Shown here piece after piece: positions 38,580 through 46,604 of a stretch of 46,723 bases of DNA. Position 1 is the first letter of the stretch. Each line of letters begins with the position of its first letter. The stretch covers positions 1 through 46,723 of the forward strand of contig JAGVZD010000002.1 in NCBI GenBank assembly GCA_018302805.1. The letters are read 5' to 3'. The translations under genes were made by a program, and so were the position numbers. The notes beneath the pieces were generated by a model. The model did no database searches and had not been told where the DNA came from. It worked only from the letters and a program-made list of their open reading frames with translations. Source of the DNA: Candidatus Woesearchaeota archaeon (lineage in GTDB: Archaea; Nanobdellota; Nanobdellia; SCGC-AAA011-G17; JAGVZF01).

Positions 38580-39386
38580 ATGGTTAAAAAAATTAAAAAA
38601 TCAGGATTATTTGGTAAAGTTGTATTAGTATTAAGTATTCTACTTATGGTCTATTTAATAACAATAAATGCCTATTTATTTGACTTAAATAAAGATTTAA
38701 AGCAAGAATTAGCAAATTCAAAAGCTAATCTGGAGATTAAGAAAGAAAGTTTCAAATTTAGTGCTGAGAATGAGCAGGGGACTTTAGTAAGCATTTTATT
38801 ACCGGCAGTTAATAGGGATGGTAAAGGAGTCAGTACAGTATTGAAAATTCGTGCAGAAAAGGGGACTGGCAAAACCCTTGCAGATATAGACAATTTATTA
38901 TTCTGGGTAGATACACAAAATAGTATAAGGATGGCAAAAGAAGTTGCGTCTGATATAACCAATACGGATTTAAGCAATGTAGACTTAACATATAGTGTTG
39001 ATGCTGGTGATGCCCAAGTTATATCAGGACCTAGTGCGGGAGCTGCTTTGGCAATTGCAACTATTGCAGGAATTGAGGGCAAATCCCTTAATAAAAAAGT
39101 TATGATTACTGGTAGTATCAATCATGACGGAACTATTGGTCCTGTTGGGGAAATAGCTCAGAAAGCAAAGGCTGCCAAAGAAGCAGGTGCAGAAGTATTC
39201 CTTGTACCTTTACTACAAGGCCAAGAGGTTGTTTATGAAAGACAGGAACATTGTCAGAAATTCGGTAGAAGTCAATTCTGTACAATTGAGCAAATTCCAA
39301 AAAAGGTTAATGTTGAAGATGAAGCAGGCATTAAAATAGTTGAAGTGAGAACTATAAAGGAAGCTTTAGAATACTTCTATAATTAA
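38580..39386 (+). CDS. Membrane-anchored Lon-like S16 protease without AAA+ domain
   Basis: N-terminal TM; ISGPSAGAALAIATIAGI (catalytic Ser) and GTIGPVGEIAQKAKAAKEAGAE (catalytic Lys). Confidence 0.88.
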   Translation: MVKKIKKSGLFGKVVLVLSILLMVYLITINAYLFDLNKDLKQELANSKANLEIKKESFKFSAENEQGTLVSILLPAVNRDGKGVSTVLKIRAEKGTGKTLADIDNLLFWVDTQNSIRMAKEVASDITNTDLSNVDLTYSVDAGDAQVISGPSAGAALAIATIAGIEGKSLNKKVMITGSINHDGTIGPVGEIAQKAKAAKEAGAEVFLVPLLQGQEVVYERQEHCQKFGRSQFCTIEQIPKKVNVEDEAGIKIVEVRTIKEALEYFYN

Positions 39387-39387
39387 A

Positions 39388-40020
39388 ATGGATTTAGAAA
39401 AACTCAAAAAAGAACAAATTGAGTTATCCAGTAAAGTTTCAATTATTGGTACTCATAAAGAAATTAAAACTATTGGTGGTTGTGACCAATTAGTTATTGG
39501 AGATGAGATATATTCTTGTGTTGTTTTGTGTGATGCTGATAATTTTTCTGTTCTAGAAAAAACTTTTGCTATCAGAAAAGTTGATTTTCCTTATGTTCCT
39601 GGGTTTCTAGCATACAGAGAAGCACCGGTCATTATTGATGCTTTCTCAAAATTAAAAAATAAGCCTGATTTAATGATGATAGATGGAAATGGGATCTTAC
39701 ATCCGAGAAGATTTGGTATTGCATCACATCTTGGGGTTACATTAAATATAGCTACAATTGGAGTTGCTAAAAAATTATTGATAGGCAGAGTTGAGAAAGA
39801 CAAGGTATTTGTTGGGGAAGAGTTAAGAGCTATGAGATTAGAAACAAAAAAAGGAGCAAATCCAATATACATTAGCCCAGGACACATGGTAAGTGTTCTT
39901 AGAAGTTATGAAATTGCAAAAAATTCCATAAAGCCACCACATAAACTGCCAGAACCACTTCATTTAGCACATAAGTATGTTAGTAGAATCAAGGAAAAAG
40001 TAAGCCCGGTAGAAGAATAA
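39388..40020 (+). CDS. nfi: Endonuclease V
   Basis: IGGCDQLV, VPGFLAYREAP, LMMIDGNGILHPRRFGIASHLGV. Confidence 0.93.
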   Translation: MDLEKLKKEQIELSSKVSIIGTHKEIKTIGGCDQLVIGDEIYSCVVLCDADNFSVLEKTFAIRKVDFPYVPGFLAYREAPVIIDAFSKLKNKPDLMMIDGNGILHPRRFGIASHLGVTLNIATIGVAKKLLIGRVEKDKVFVGEELRAMRLETKKGANPIYISPGHMVSVLRSYEIAKNSIKPPHKLPEPLHLAHKYVSRIKEKVSPVEE

Positions 40021-40084
40021 GCTGAAAGATTTATTAAGTTAATCTTTTACAATGTTTTTATGGGCTTGTGGTCTAGTGGCTATG

Positions 40085-40127
40085 TCAGAAACTTTTGAGA
40101 AAAGTTTAATCAAAATTTAAGTAGCAA
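40085..40127 (+). other. tRNA-Val D-arm intron (43 nt)
   Basis: BHB: GTG + GCTA/TAGC + CAC helices, bulges TGT and AAA. Confidence 0.87.
40087..40114 (+). repeat. Intron repeat element copy 2 (28 nt identical to copy 3)
   Basis: AGAAACTTTTGAGAAAAGTTTAATCAAA. Confidence 0.97.
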
Positions 40128-40163
40128 ACACAACTCTCACTCAGTTGAGGTCCCAGGTTCGAA

Positions 40164-40191
40164 AGAAACTTTTGAGAAAAGTTTAATCAAA
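40164..40191 (+). repeat. Intron repeat element copy 3
   Basis: AGAAACTTTTGAGAAAAGTTTAATCAAA. Confidence 0.97.
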
Positions 40192-40202
40192 GTGCACGAA
40201 AG
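40164..40202 (+). other. tRNA-Val T-loop intron (39 nt, 59/60)
   Basis: BHB: TTCG/CGAA central helix inside CCAGG/CCTGG, bulges AAA and AGT; excision restores TTCGAAT. Confidence 0.9.
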
Positions 40203-40224
40203 TCCTGGCAGGCCCACTTGTAAT

Positions 40225-40935
40225 ATGAATTATGACCAGCATTTTATAAAGGATGATCTTGTTGCAGCCAGGATAGTAAAGTACGCTCGGGTCTCATCAA
40301 AATATAAGGTAATTGAAATTGGTTCGGGTAATGGGGTTATAACAAAGCAATTAGTTAAAAAGAGCCCTGTCACTACTATTGAAATTGATCCTAAATTATG
40401 TGAAGAATTAGAAAAATTAAAACTACCAAACTTGAAAGTAATAAATAAAAATATTTTATCTTACAATATTGATTTTGATATTGCTGTTTCTAATCTACCA
40501 TTCAATATTTGTGAGCCATATTTTAATATTTTAATTAAAAAAGAATTTAAAAGGTGTGTATTTTGTGTTCCAATCTCTTTTTCAAATAGACTAACCAATG
40601 AACAAGGACTTCTTTCTTTGATAATCCCGTTGTTTTTCAAAATAAAAGTTTTAGAGACTATTCCAAGAGAAGCCATTTTACCTATACCAAAGACTGATTG
40701 TGCTATAATTTCTGTTGTCCCACAGAGAATTTGCAGTAAAAAAAATTCTGTTATAAAGGAGATTTATTTACAGATGGATAAGAAGTTAAAGGTGGCAATA
40801 AGAGAATCTTATTGTAAGGTGTTAAAATTAACAAAAAAACAAGCTAATGAAAGATTACCTAAACTTGATTATCTGGAAAAAAGAGTTTATATGTTAAATT
40901 ATATAGAGTGGAAACAACTCATTTTACAAATTTAA
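40225..40935 (+). CDS. ksgA: rRNA adenine dimethyltransferase KsgA/Dim1 (start moved to ATG 40225)
   Basis: NYDQHFIKDD...KVIEIGSGNGVITKQL...DIAVSNLPFNICEP; provided ORF start lies inside tRNA-Val. Confidence 0.9.
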   Translation: MNYDQHFIKDDLVAARIVKYARVSSKYKVIEIGSGNGVITKQLVKKSPVTTIEIDPKLCEELEKLKLPNLKVINKNILSYNIDFDIAVSNLPFNICEPYFNILIKKEFKRCVFCVPISFSNRLTNEQGLLSLIIPLFFKIKVLETIPREAILPIPKTDCAIISVVPQRICSKKNSVIKEIYLQMDKKLKVAIRESYCKVLKLTKKQANERLPKLDYLEKRVYMLNYIEWKQLILQI

Positions 40936-40990
40936 GTTATTAAGATAATTTAAAAATTTTTCTAGATAATTATGCGAATATTAATTTTAA

Positions 40991-41500
40991 CTATAATTTT
41001 GTTTGATTTTTAAAAATTCCTTTATATTTCGCGTTCCCATAAACTCTTTGAAAAATAAATTGACAAATTTTAGTACCTGCTTTAATCTTAATAGGAATAT
41101 GGCTCATATTACTTATTTCTAAAACTTGTTTATTGTTAATTCCTGGCTGCATAAACGGTGCTGAGATATGAACCATTAAACCAATACGGGCAAATCTGCT
41201 CCTGCCTTCTAACCAGCCACAAATATCTGAAGGTAACCTTATTTTCTCTTTAGTTATGCCCAATATTGTATCTTGGGGATTTAAAATTATATCTTTTGAA
41301 GTAATTAGTTTTGTTATTTTTTTATAATCTGCTTTATCTGAGGCAACAAAGATTTTTTTTGAATTAGAGAATATCCTAAATTTATTATCCAAAGTCAAAT
41401 CTATTGAAGCAGGTCCAATATTCTTAATATTAAAAGGAGTTATTTTTATCCTTTTTTTCTTAATCTCCTGGATTAATTCTGGTTTTGTTAATATAGACAT
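40991..41500 (-). CDS. dcd: dCTP deaminase (start at MSILTKPEL preferred)
   Basis: IGPASIDLTLDNKFRIF...EGRSRFARIGLMVHISAPFMQPG. Confidence 0.9.
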   Translation of the reverse strand: MSILTKPELIQEIKKKRIKITPFNIKNIGPASIDLTLDNKFRIFSNSKKIFVASDKADYKKITKLITSKDIILNPQDTILGITKEKIRLPSDICGWLEGRSRFARIGLMVHISAPFMQPGINNKQVLEISNMSHIPIKIKAGTKICQFIFQRVYGNAKYKGIFKNQTKL

Positions 41501-41623
41501 TCTTTTCAAAAAAGTTAGATTCAAATATATTTATAAGTGTTGTCAAAGAACTAAATGCTGAATAAGTTAGATAAACAATAATTATGTTAAATATCAATTT
41601 TAAATCGGGACTAGGTTAAAATT

Positions 41624-41707
41624 GCGGCTTTAGTTCACCGGTAGAATCCGAGCTTCCCAATTCTTAGGAATTAGCTTGAGAAGTGGGTTCGATTCCCACA
41701 AGCCGCA
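41624..41707 (+). tRNA. tRNA-Gly(CCC) with a 13-nt intron at 37/38
   Basis: Acceptor GCGGCTT/AAGCCGC, anticodon stem CGAGC/GCTTG, loop TTCCCA|A, T-arm GTGGG-TTCGATT-CCCAC. Confidence 0.93.
41660..41672 (+). other. tRNA-Gly intron (13 nt, ATTCTTAGGAATT)
   Basis: BHB: TTCC/GGAA central helix, bulges CAA and TTA. Confidence 0.85.
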
Positions 41708-41769
41708 TTCTACTGCATACATTTACAGTAAAAATCAAATTTAAATACTTTATCTACTTTATAATTTAA

Positions 41770-42231
41770 ATGGAAAAATATTTAATAAGTGATGAGGAAT
41801 TTGAACATATCGGGATTGAGTTTAATTTAGCCAGAAATCTAGTAAGGTATCTTCAGTTAGTAGATAAAAGAACTAGAAAGATAATACTAGAGGAATTATA
41901 TAATAGAGAATCTAAACCTGATATTCCCTACAATCTTGGAAAAGTATCTTTTAAATATTTTAAAGTTGATGATTGTAAGCCCAATAAGGAAAAGCTTGTC
42001 AGTGATTTTGGTTTAGAGGCTGTATTGGCAATTTCAACCATAAGCCAAAAATCTATTTCTGAATTATTACGAGAACAAAGGTTAATTCCAGATCCTACCC
42101 TATATTTAATCAAAGTGGGAGAACATGATATATTAAGTACGCCAAAAATATTACCTATTGTTAAGAAAGATGAAGTAGAAGAAATAATTTCTGCCTTAGT
42201 TAGTAAGGCACTGGCAAATAAAAAAACTTAA
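41770..42231 (+). CDS. Hypothetical protein
   Basis: 153-aa ORF; no recognised domain. Confidence 0.6.
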   Translation: MEKYLISDEEFEHIGIEFNLARNLVRYLQLVDKRTRKIILEELYNRESKPDIPYNLGKVSFKYFKVDDCKPNKEKLVSDFGLEAVLAISTISQKSISELLREQRLIPDPTLYLIKVGEHDILSTPKILPIVKKDEVEEIISALVSKALANKKT

Positions 42232-42256
42232 ATAATATTACAAATGAGTTCTTTTC

Positions 42257-43894
42257 ATGAAGAAAGAAAAAAGGTTGATAACTGCTGCATTACCATATAC
42301 TAATAACGTACCACATATTGGAAATATTGTAGGAAGTCATTTGCCCGCAGATATTTTTGCAAGGTATTCTAGATTAAATGGTTTTGATTGTGTTTTTATT
42401 GGAGGTACAGATGAAAATGGAACAACTTCAGAGATTGCTGCACAAAAATATGGGATAGGCTACCAGGAATTATGTGATTTCTTTTTTAAAATTCATAAGG
42501 AAATATATGATTGGTTTGAAATTAGTTATGATAATTTTTCTAGAACAAGTAAGCCTATTCATCATGAAACTGTAAAAGAATTTTTTCTTGTAATGCATAA
42601 AAAAGGGTTTCTAATTGAGAATAAAGTAAGAATACCCTACTGTAATTTTTGTAAAAGGTCCTTAGCAGACAGATATATTTCAGGAATCTGCCCTTACTGT
42701 AGCTATGGCTCTGCTAGAGGAGACCAATGTGAAAAATGTGGAAAGCTTTTGGAACCGGAAAACTTAATTAAACCTAAGTGTTCTGGTTGTGGAAAAAGTG
42801 AAATTGAATTTATAGATAAAAAACATCTTTTCCTAGATTTGACTGAGCTATCTAAGAAACTTGAAACCTGGATTAAGAAAAATAAACATTGGAGAAAACA
42901 AGTATCTAGCATAGCTTTGGCCTGGATAAATGAAGGTCTGAAACCTAGAGACGTTACTAGAGAATTAAATTGGGGAGTTACAGTACCTATTAAAGGCTAT
43001 GAAGATATGAAGATCTATGTTTGGGCAGAAGCAGCAATTGGTTATATTAGCTCCACAAAAGAATGGAATAATGTTAAATGGGAACAATATTGGAAAGACA
43101 AAGATTCAAGGATTTATCATTTCATTGGCAAAGACAATATTCCTTTTCACACAATTTTGTTTCCTGGAGAATTAATGGCACATGGTGGATTTAACTTACC
43201 TTACAATGTTGTGGGATTACAATATCTTAATTATGAAAATAGTAAATTTTCTAAGAGTAAAGGACATGGAATTTTCTGCGAAAATCTTCCAGATGCAGGA
43301 TTAGATGCAGATTATTGGAGATTTTATTTGTCTTATCTGATTCCAGAGACAGGGGATACAGAATTTTTATGGAAAGATTTTCAAGATAGAATAAATAATG
43401 ATTTGATTGGAAATTTTTCAAATTTCATAAATAGAACCTTAAGTTTTACATGGAATAATTTTGATGGGGAGGTAAATGGACATTTAGATAAGGAATTTTA
43501 TAAAGAAATTAGTAAGCAAATAGACTTAATACTTAAATTATATGAAAAAGTAGAACTTAAAGATGCTTTAAGTGAAATATTAAAATTATCTGACTATGGA
43601 AACAAATATTTCCAGGAAAATGAACCATGGAAGACTAAAGATAGAAACATTCTATTTAACTGTGTTAACTTGTGTAAAATTCTTGGATTATTAATACAAC
43701 CTTACCTGCCATCAACATCAAATAAAATACTTGGATTTCTTAATTGCAGAGAAACAGATTGGAAGAATCTAAACGAATTCAATGTTAAAAAGATTAATGA
43801 ACCTAGAATATTGTTTGAAAAATTAGAATCAAAAAAGATTGAAGATTTGAAGAATAAAACTGCAAAAGTAACTGAATATAAGATTAAAAAATAA
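42257..43894 (+). CDS. metG: Methionyl-tRNA synthetase catalytic subunit
   Basis: ALPYTNNVPHIGNIVGSHLPADIFARY, zinc-finger cysteines, FSKSKG. Confidence 0.96.
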   Translation: MKKEKRLITAALPYTNNVPHIGNIVGSHLPADIFARYSRLNGFDCVFIGGTDENGTTSEIAAQKYGIGYQELCDFFFKIHKEIYDWFEISYDNFSRTSKPIHHETVKEFFLVMHKKGFLIENKVRIPYCNFCKRSLADRYISGICPYCSYGSARGDQCEKCGKLLEPENLIKPKCSGCGKSEIEFIDKKHLFLDLTELSKKLETWIKKNKHWRKQVSSIALAWINEGLKPRDVTRELNWGVTVPIKGYEDMKIYVWAEAAIGYISSTKEWNNVKWEQYWKDKDSRIYHFIGKDNIPFHTILFPGELMAHGGFNLPYNVVGLQYLNYENSKFSKSKGHGIFCENLPDAGLDADYWRFYLSYLIPETGDTEFLWKDFQDRINNDLIGNFSNFINRTLSFTWNNFDGEVNGHLDKEFYKEISKQIDLILKLYEKVELKDALSEILKLSDYGNKYFQENEPWKTKDRNILFNCVNLCKILGLLIQPYLPSTSNKILGFLNCRETDWKNLNEFNVKKINEPRILFEKLESKKIEDLKNKTAKVTEYKIKK

Positions 43895-43916
43895 GAGGTT
43901 CACCAAAAAAAATATT

Positions 43917-44375
43917 ATGATTAGGAAAGCGACAAAAAAAGATATACAAGATATTGCTTTTATCGAATTAAATAGTGGGTATAAATTTAGGGGTCAAATA
44001 AGTACTAATGAAGAAATTGATAGAATAAAAGATGATTTTCTAAATGGTTGTGATTTTTTTATAGAAAAAGAAAAAAGAGCCTATGTTTCAGTACTATTCA
44101 AAAATAGTGTTTGCCATGTAGACTATCTTTCTGTAATTAAACGAGAACATGGGGAGGGATTAGGGGGTTTATTCATGCAATTTATTGAAAAGAAAGCCAT
44201 AAATAAAAAATGTAAGAAGATAAGCTTGGAAGTTAATAGTAAAAATAGCGCTGCTATTAATTTGTATAAGAAATTAGGATATTCTGTAGTCAAGGTAAAA
44301 GAAAAGGTAAATTATGGTAAAAAAGCAACAAAATTTGTGATGGAAAAGGATTTAAATTTAAGTGATAATAATTAG
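43917..44375 (+). CDS. GNAT family N-acetyltransferase
   Basis: REHGEGLGGLFMQFIEKKA...LEVNSKNSAAINLYKKLGYSVV. Confidence 0.85.
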   Translation: MIRKATKKDIQDIAFIELNSGYKFRGQISTNEEIDRIKDDFLNGCDFFIEKEKRAYVSVLFKNSVCHVDYLSVIKREHGEGLGGLFMQFIEKKAINKKCKKISLEVNSKNSAAINLYKKLGYSVVKVKEKVNYGKKATKFVMEKDLNLSDNN

Positions 44376-44379
44376 AAAC

Positions 44380-44706
44380 ATGGGAGAAATAAAATTTGAT
44401 GATTGGCAAAAATTTGATTTTAGAATAGGGGAAATCCTTGAAGTTTATGATCATCCAAATGCTGAAAAGCTTTTTGTCATTAAGGTTGATATTGGAGAAA
44501 AGTTAATTAATTTAGTTGCAGGGTTGAAAAATTATTACGAGAAAGAAGATTTAATTGGGAAGAAAGTTGTTGTTTTTACAAATTTGGAGCAAAAGACATT
44601 AAGAGGGATTAAGAGTGAAGGGATGGTGTTAGCAGCTGAAAAAAATAATAATGTTGTTTTGTTAACAGTTGATAAAAATATTGAAAATGGTGCTAATATA
44701 AGATAG
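44380..44706 (+). CDS. Stand-alone tRNA-binding (EMAP/CsaA/MetRS-beta-like) domain protein
   Basis: DFRIGEILEVYDHPNAEKLFVIKVDIG...KTLRGIKSEGMVLAA. Confidence 0.9.
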   Translation: MGEIKFDDWQKFDFRIGEILEVYDHPNAEKLFVIKVDIGEKLINLVAGLKNYYEKEDLIGKKVVVFTNLEQKTLRGIKSEGMVLAAEKNNNVVLLTVDKNIENGANIR

Positions 44707-44707
44707 T

Positions 44708-46492
44708 TTATCTGTTCTTTTCTTTTCTAACTTGAAGATCATATAACCTCTTATAGATTGAACAACTCTTTAAAAGATTCTTATGTCTGCCTTCTGCTAT
44801 TATTTTTCCTTGGTCCATTACAATTATTTTATCTGCATTTAGTATTGTTGATAATCTATGGGCAATTATTACTAATGTTTTATCACCATGAATACTTTTA
44901 ATTGCTTCTTGAATTGCTTGTTCTGATTCAGAATCTAAGTGGCTTGTTGATTCATCCATAATTATTACACTTGCTCCCGTGAATATAGCTCTGGCAATAC
45001 CAATTCTTTGCCTTTGCCCACCAGATAATCTAATTCCTCTCTCACCTATTACAGATTTATACCCTTTAGGCATTTTAGAGATAAATTCATGTGCAGCAGC
45101 TAATTTTGCAGCAAATATAACTTCCTTTTCCTTAAATTTTAATCGGCCATATGTAATATTATCTTTTATGCTTCTATTAAACAGGTTAATATCTTGTGGG
45201 ATGTACGCAATCCTTTTCCTTAAGGAAGCCCTTCTGGCATTCCTTAAGTCAATACCATCCCATAGAACTTTACCTTTGTCAGGATCATAAAATCTGAGAA
45301 GTAAATTTGAAAATGTAGATTTTCCTGCTCCGCTTCTCCCAACTATTGCAACAACCTCTCCTTTCTTAAAATCTACTGTAATATCTTTTAATGCTTGATA
45401 ATTTTTTGAATATGAGAAATTAACTTTATCAAATACAATTTTATTTCTAAGCTCCTTAAGATCAATTGCATTTCTTGAATCCTTTAATGAATCATCTTCT
45501 GAGAGAATTTCAAATAGATGTTTTGATCTGCCAACAACTCTTCTAATTCTAGTAAATATAGAATTTAATTCTCTTAATGGTGCGAATGTTAATTGCTGAT
45601 AGCTAATTAATAATACAATTAGGCCTATTGTATATTCATTTTTGTAAAATTTCCATATACTAAATGTTAGTAAAATAATTCTCATTAGAGTTTCTATTCC
45701 GGTTTGCATTAGGCTTTGAACCAGCCAAAGCTCTTCTTCCTTATACTCTAGGTGATGAATTTTTGCCCATACTTTTTTGTAATTTTTAGATTCTCTTGAT
45801 TCTGTACCAAATGCCTTTACAGATCTTACATTGCCTGCAGCATCATATAGTAATCTTGATGCAAAATGATGTATTTTATTAACAAAATTTTGTCTCTTAG
45901 CGATTTTTTGAGATACAATAAATGTAACAATTACATAAATTGGAATTGGAATTATTAAAATTAATGCAGCCCCTGGAAAACTTATAAATGCAATTATTAA
46001 AACAATTATTAATGTTATTAAATAAACTAAGAAATTATTTCCAAATAATTCGTGAATTATAGTCCAAATTGAACTTGCACCTCTATCAATTTTTCCCGCA
46101 AATTCCCCGGAGTCATGTTTATCATGCCATATTGTGGGAAGGTTAAAGAAATGATTTAGAACTCTATATCTCCAGTAATCTTCAACTTGTGTAGCAATGA
46201 AGAAGCTTAATCTGTTGACCCAAAAACGAAATAGTGTCATTGCTATACCAACCCCAAATAGACTTGTTAACAATATTATATATAATCTAATTTCAAGATT
46301 TGTTGGATTTGCTAATTTTTCTAAATTATCAATGATAAGCTGAACAATTTTTGGAGCTACTGTTTCTAGAATTGCTACAAAAAGAGCACATACAAACATA
46401 ACTATTACTTTCCATTTGAATTTTATCCAGGCTGTTTTAAAAATAACTCTTAATATTCCCAAGAATGTAAGATCTCTTTTTTTTATTTGCAT
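44708..46492 (-). CDS. ABC transporter with fused permease and ATPase domains
   Basis: N-terminal TM domain; GRSGAGKSTFSNL, LSGGQRQRIGIARAI, VIIMDESTSHLD. Confidence 0.95.
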   Translation of the reverse strand: MQIKKRDLTFLGILRVIFKTAWIKFKWKVIVMFVCALFVAILETVAPKIVQLIIDNLEKLANPTNLEIRLYIILLTSLFGVGIAMTLFRFWVNRLSFFIATQVEDYWRYRVLNHFFNLPTIWHDKHDSGEFAGKIDRGASSIWTIIHELFGNNFLVYLITLIIVLIIAFISFPGAALILIIPIPIYVIVTFIVSQKIAKRQNFVNKIHHFASRLLYDAAGNVRSVKAFGTESRESKNYKKVWAKIHHLEYKEEELWLVQSLMQTGIETLMRIILLTFSIWKFYKNEYTIGLIVLLISYQQLTFAPLRELNSIFTRIRRVVGRSKHLFEILSEDDSLKDSRNAIDLKELRNKIVFDKVNFSYSKNYQALKDITVDFKKGEVVAIVGRSGAGKSTFSNLLLRFYDPDKGKVLWDGIDLRNARRASLRKRIAYIPQDINLFNRSIKDNITYGRLKFKEKEVIFAAKLAAAHEFISKMPKGYKSVIGERGIRLSGGQRQRIGIARAIFTGASVIIMDESTSHLDSESEQAIQEAIKSIHGDKTLVIIAHRLSTILNADKIIVMDQGKIIAEGRHKNLLKSCSIYKRLYDLQVRKEKNR

Positions 46493-46544
46493 ATGCCCCT
46501 CATTGAAAAATTAATGGGCCCAACCGGATTTGAACCGGCGACCT

Positions 46545-46558
46545 ATATCGATTTAATA
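46545..46558 (-). other. tRNA-Ile V-region intron (14-15 nt)
   Basis: ATCGA/TCGAT central helix with AAT and ATA bulges. Confidence 0.65.
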
Positions 46559-46565
46559 TTTCGAT

Positions 46566-46581
46566 GGCTGTCCAATCTGGC
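46566..46581 (-). other. tRNA-Ile 37/38 intron (16 nt)
   Basis: CTGA/ACAG (one mismatch), inner CCA-GAT-TGG, bulges TAG and CCA; excision gives CTGATAA. Confidence 0.68.
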
Positions 46582-46587
46582 TATCAG

Positions 46588-46604
46588 TATCACCCTCAAA
46601 TGAG
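46588..46604 (-). other. tRNA-Ile intron near 31/32 (about 17 nt, boundary uncertain)
   Basis: Required to join TTCGA to CTGATA; wobble-rich CATTC/GGGTG helix with GAC and ATA bulges. Confidence 0.55.

Larger units (their letters stand above)
40062..40216 (+). tRNA. tRNA-Val(CAC) with two introns (D-arm and T-loop)
   Basis: Acceptor GGGCTTG/CAGGCCC, anticodon arm CAACT-CTCACTC-AGTTG, T-stem CCAGG/CCTGG. Excision gives D-arm GTCTAGTGGCTATGAC and T-loop TTCGAAT. Confidence 0.92.

Noticed and set aside
40087-40191. CRISPR-like direct repeats (two 28-nt identical copies about 49 nt apart)
   Set aside because: Only two copies, both within introns of a single tRNA gene, with a third copy in another tRNA intron and no cas genes nearby.
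40192-40224. Provided N-terminal extension of the KsgA ORF (MHESPGRPTC...)
   Set aside because: It lies inside the 3' half of tRNA-Val; the conserved protein starts at ATG 40225.
42109-42117. TTTAATCAAA within the 41770 CDS (also near 34538) as further intron-repeat copies
   Set aside because: Only the short tail matches and the AAACTTTT...AAAAGTTT hairpin is absent; likely chance in AT-rich DNA.
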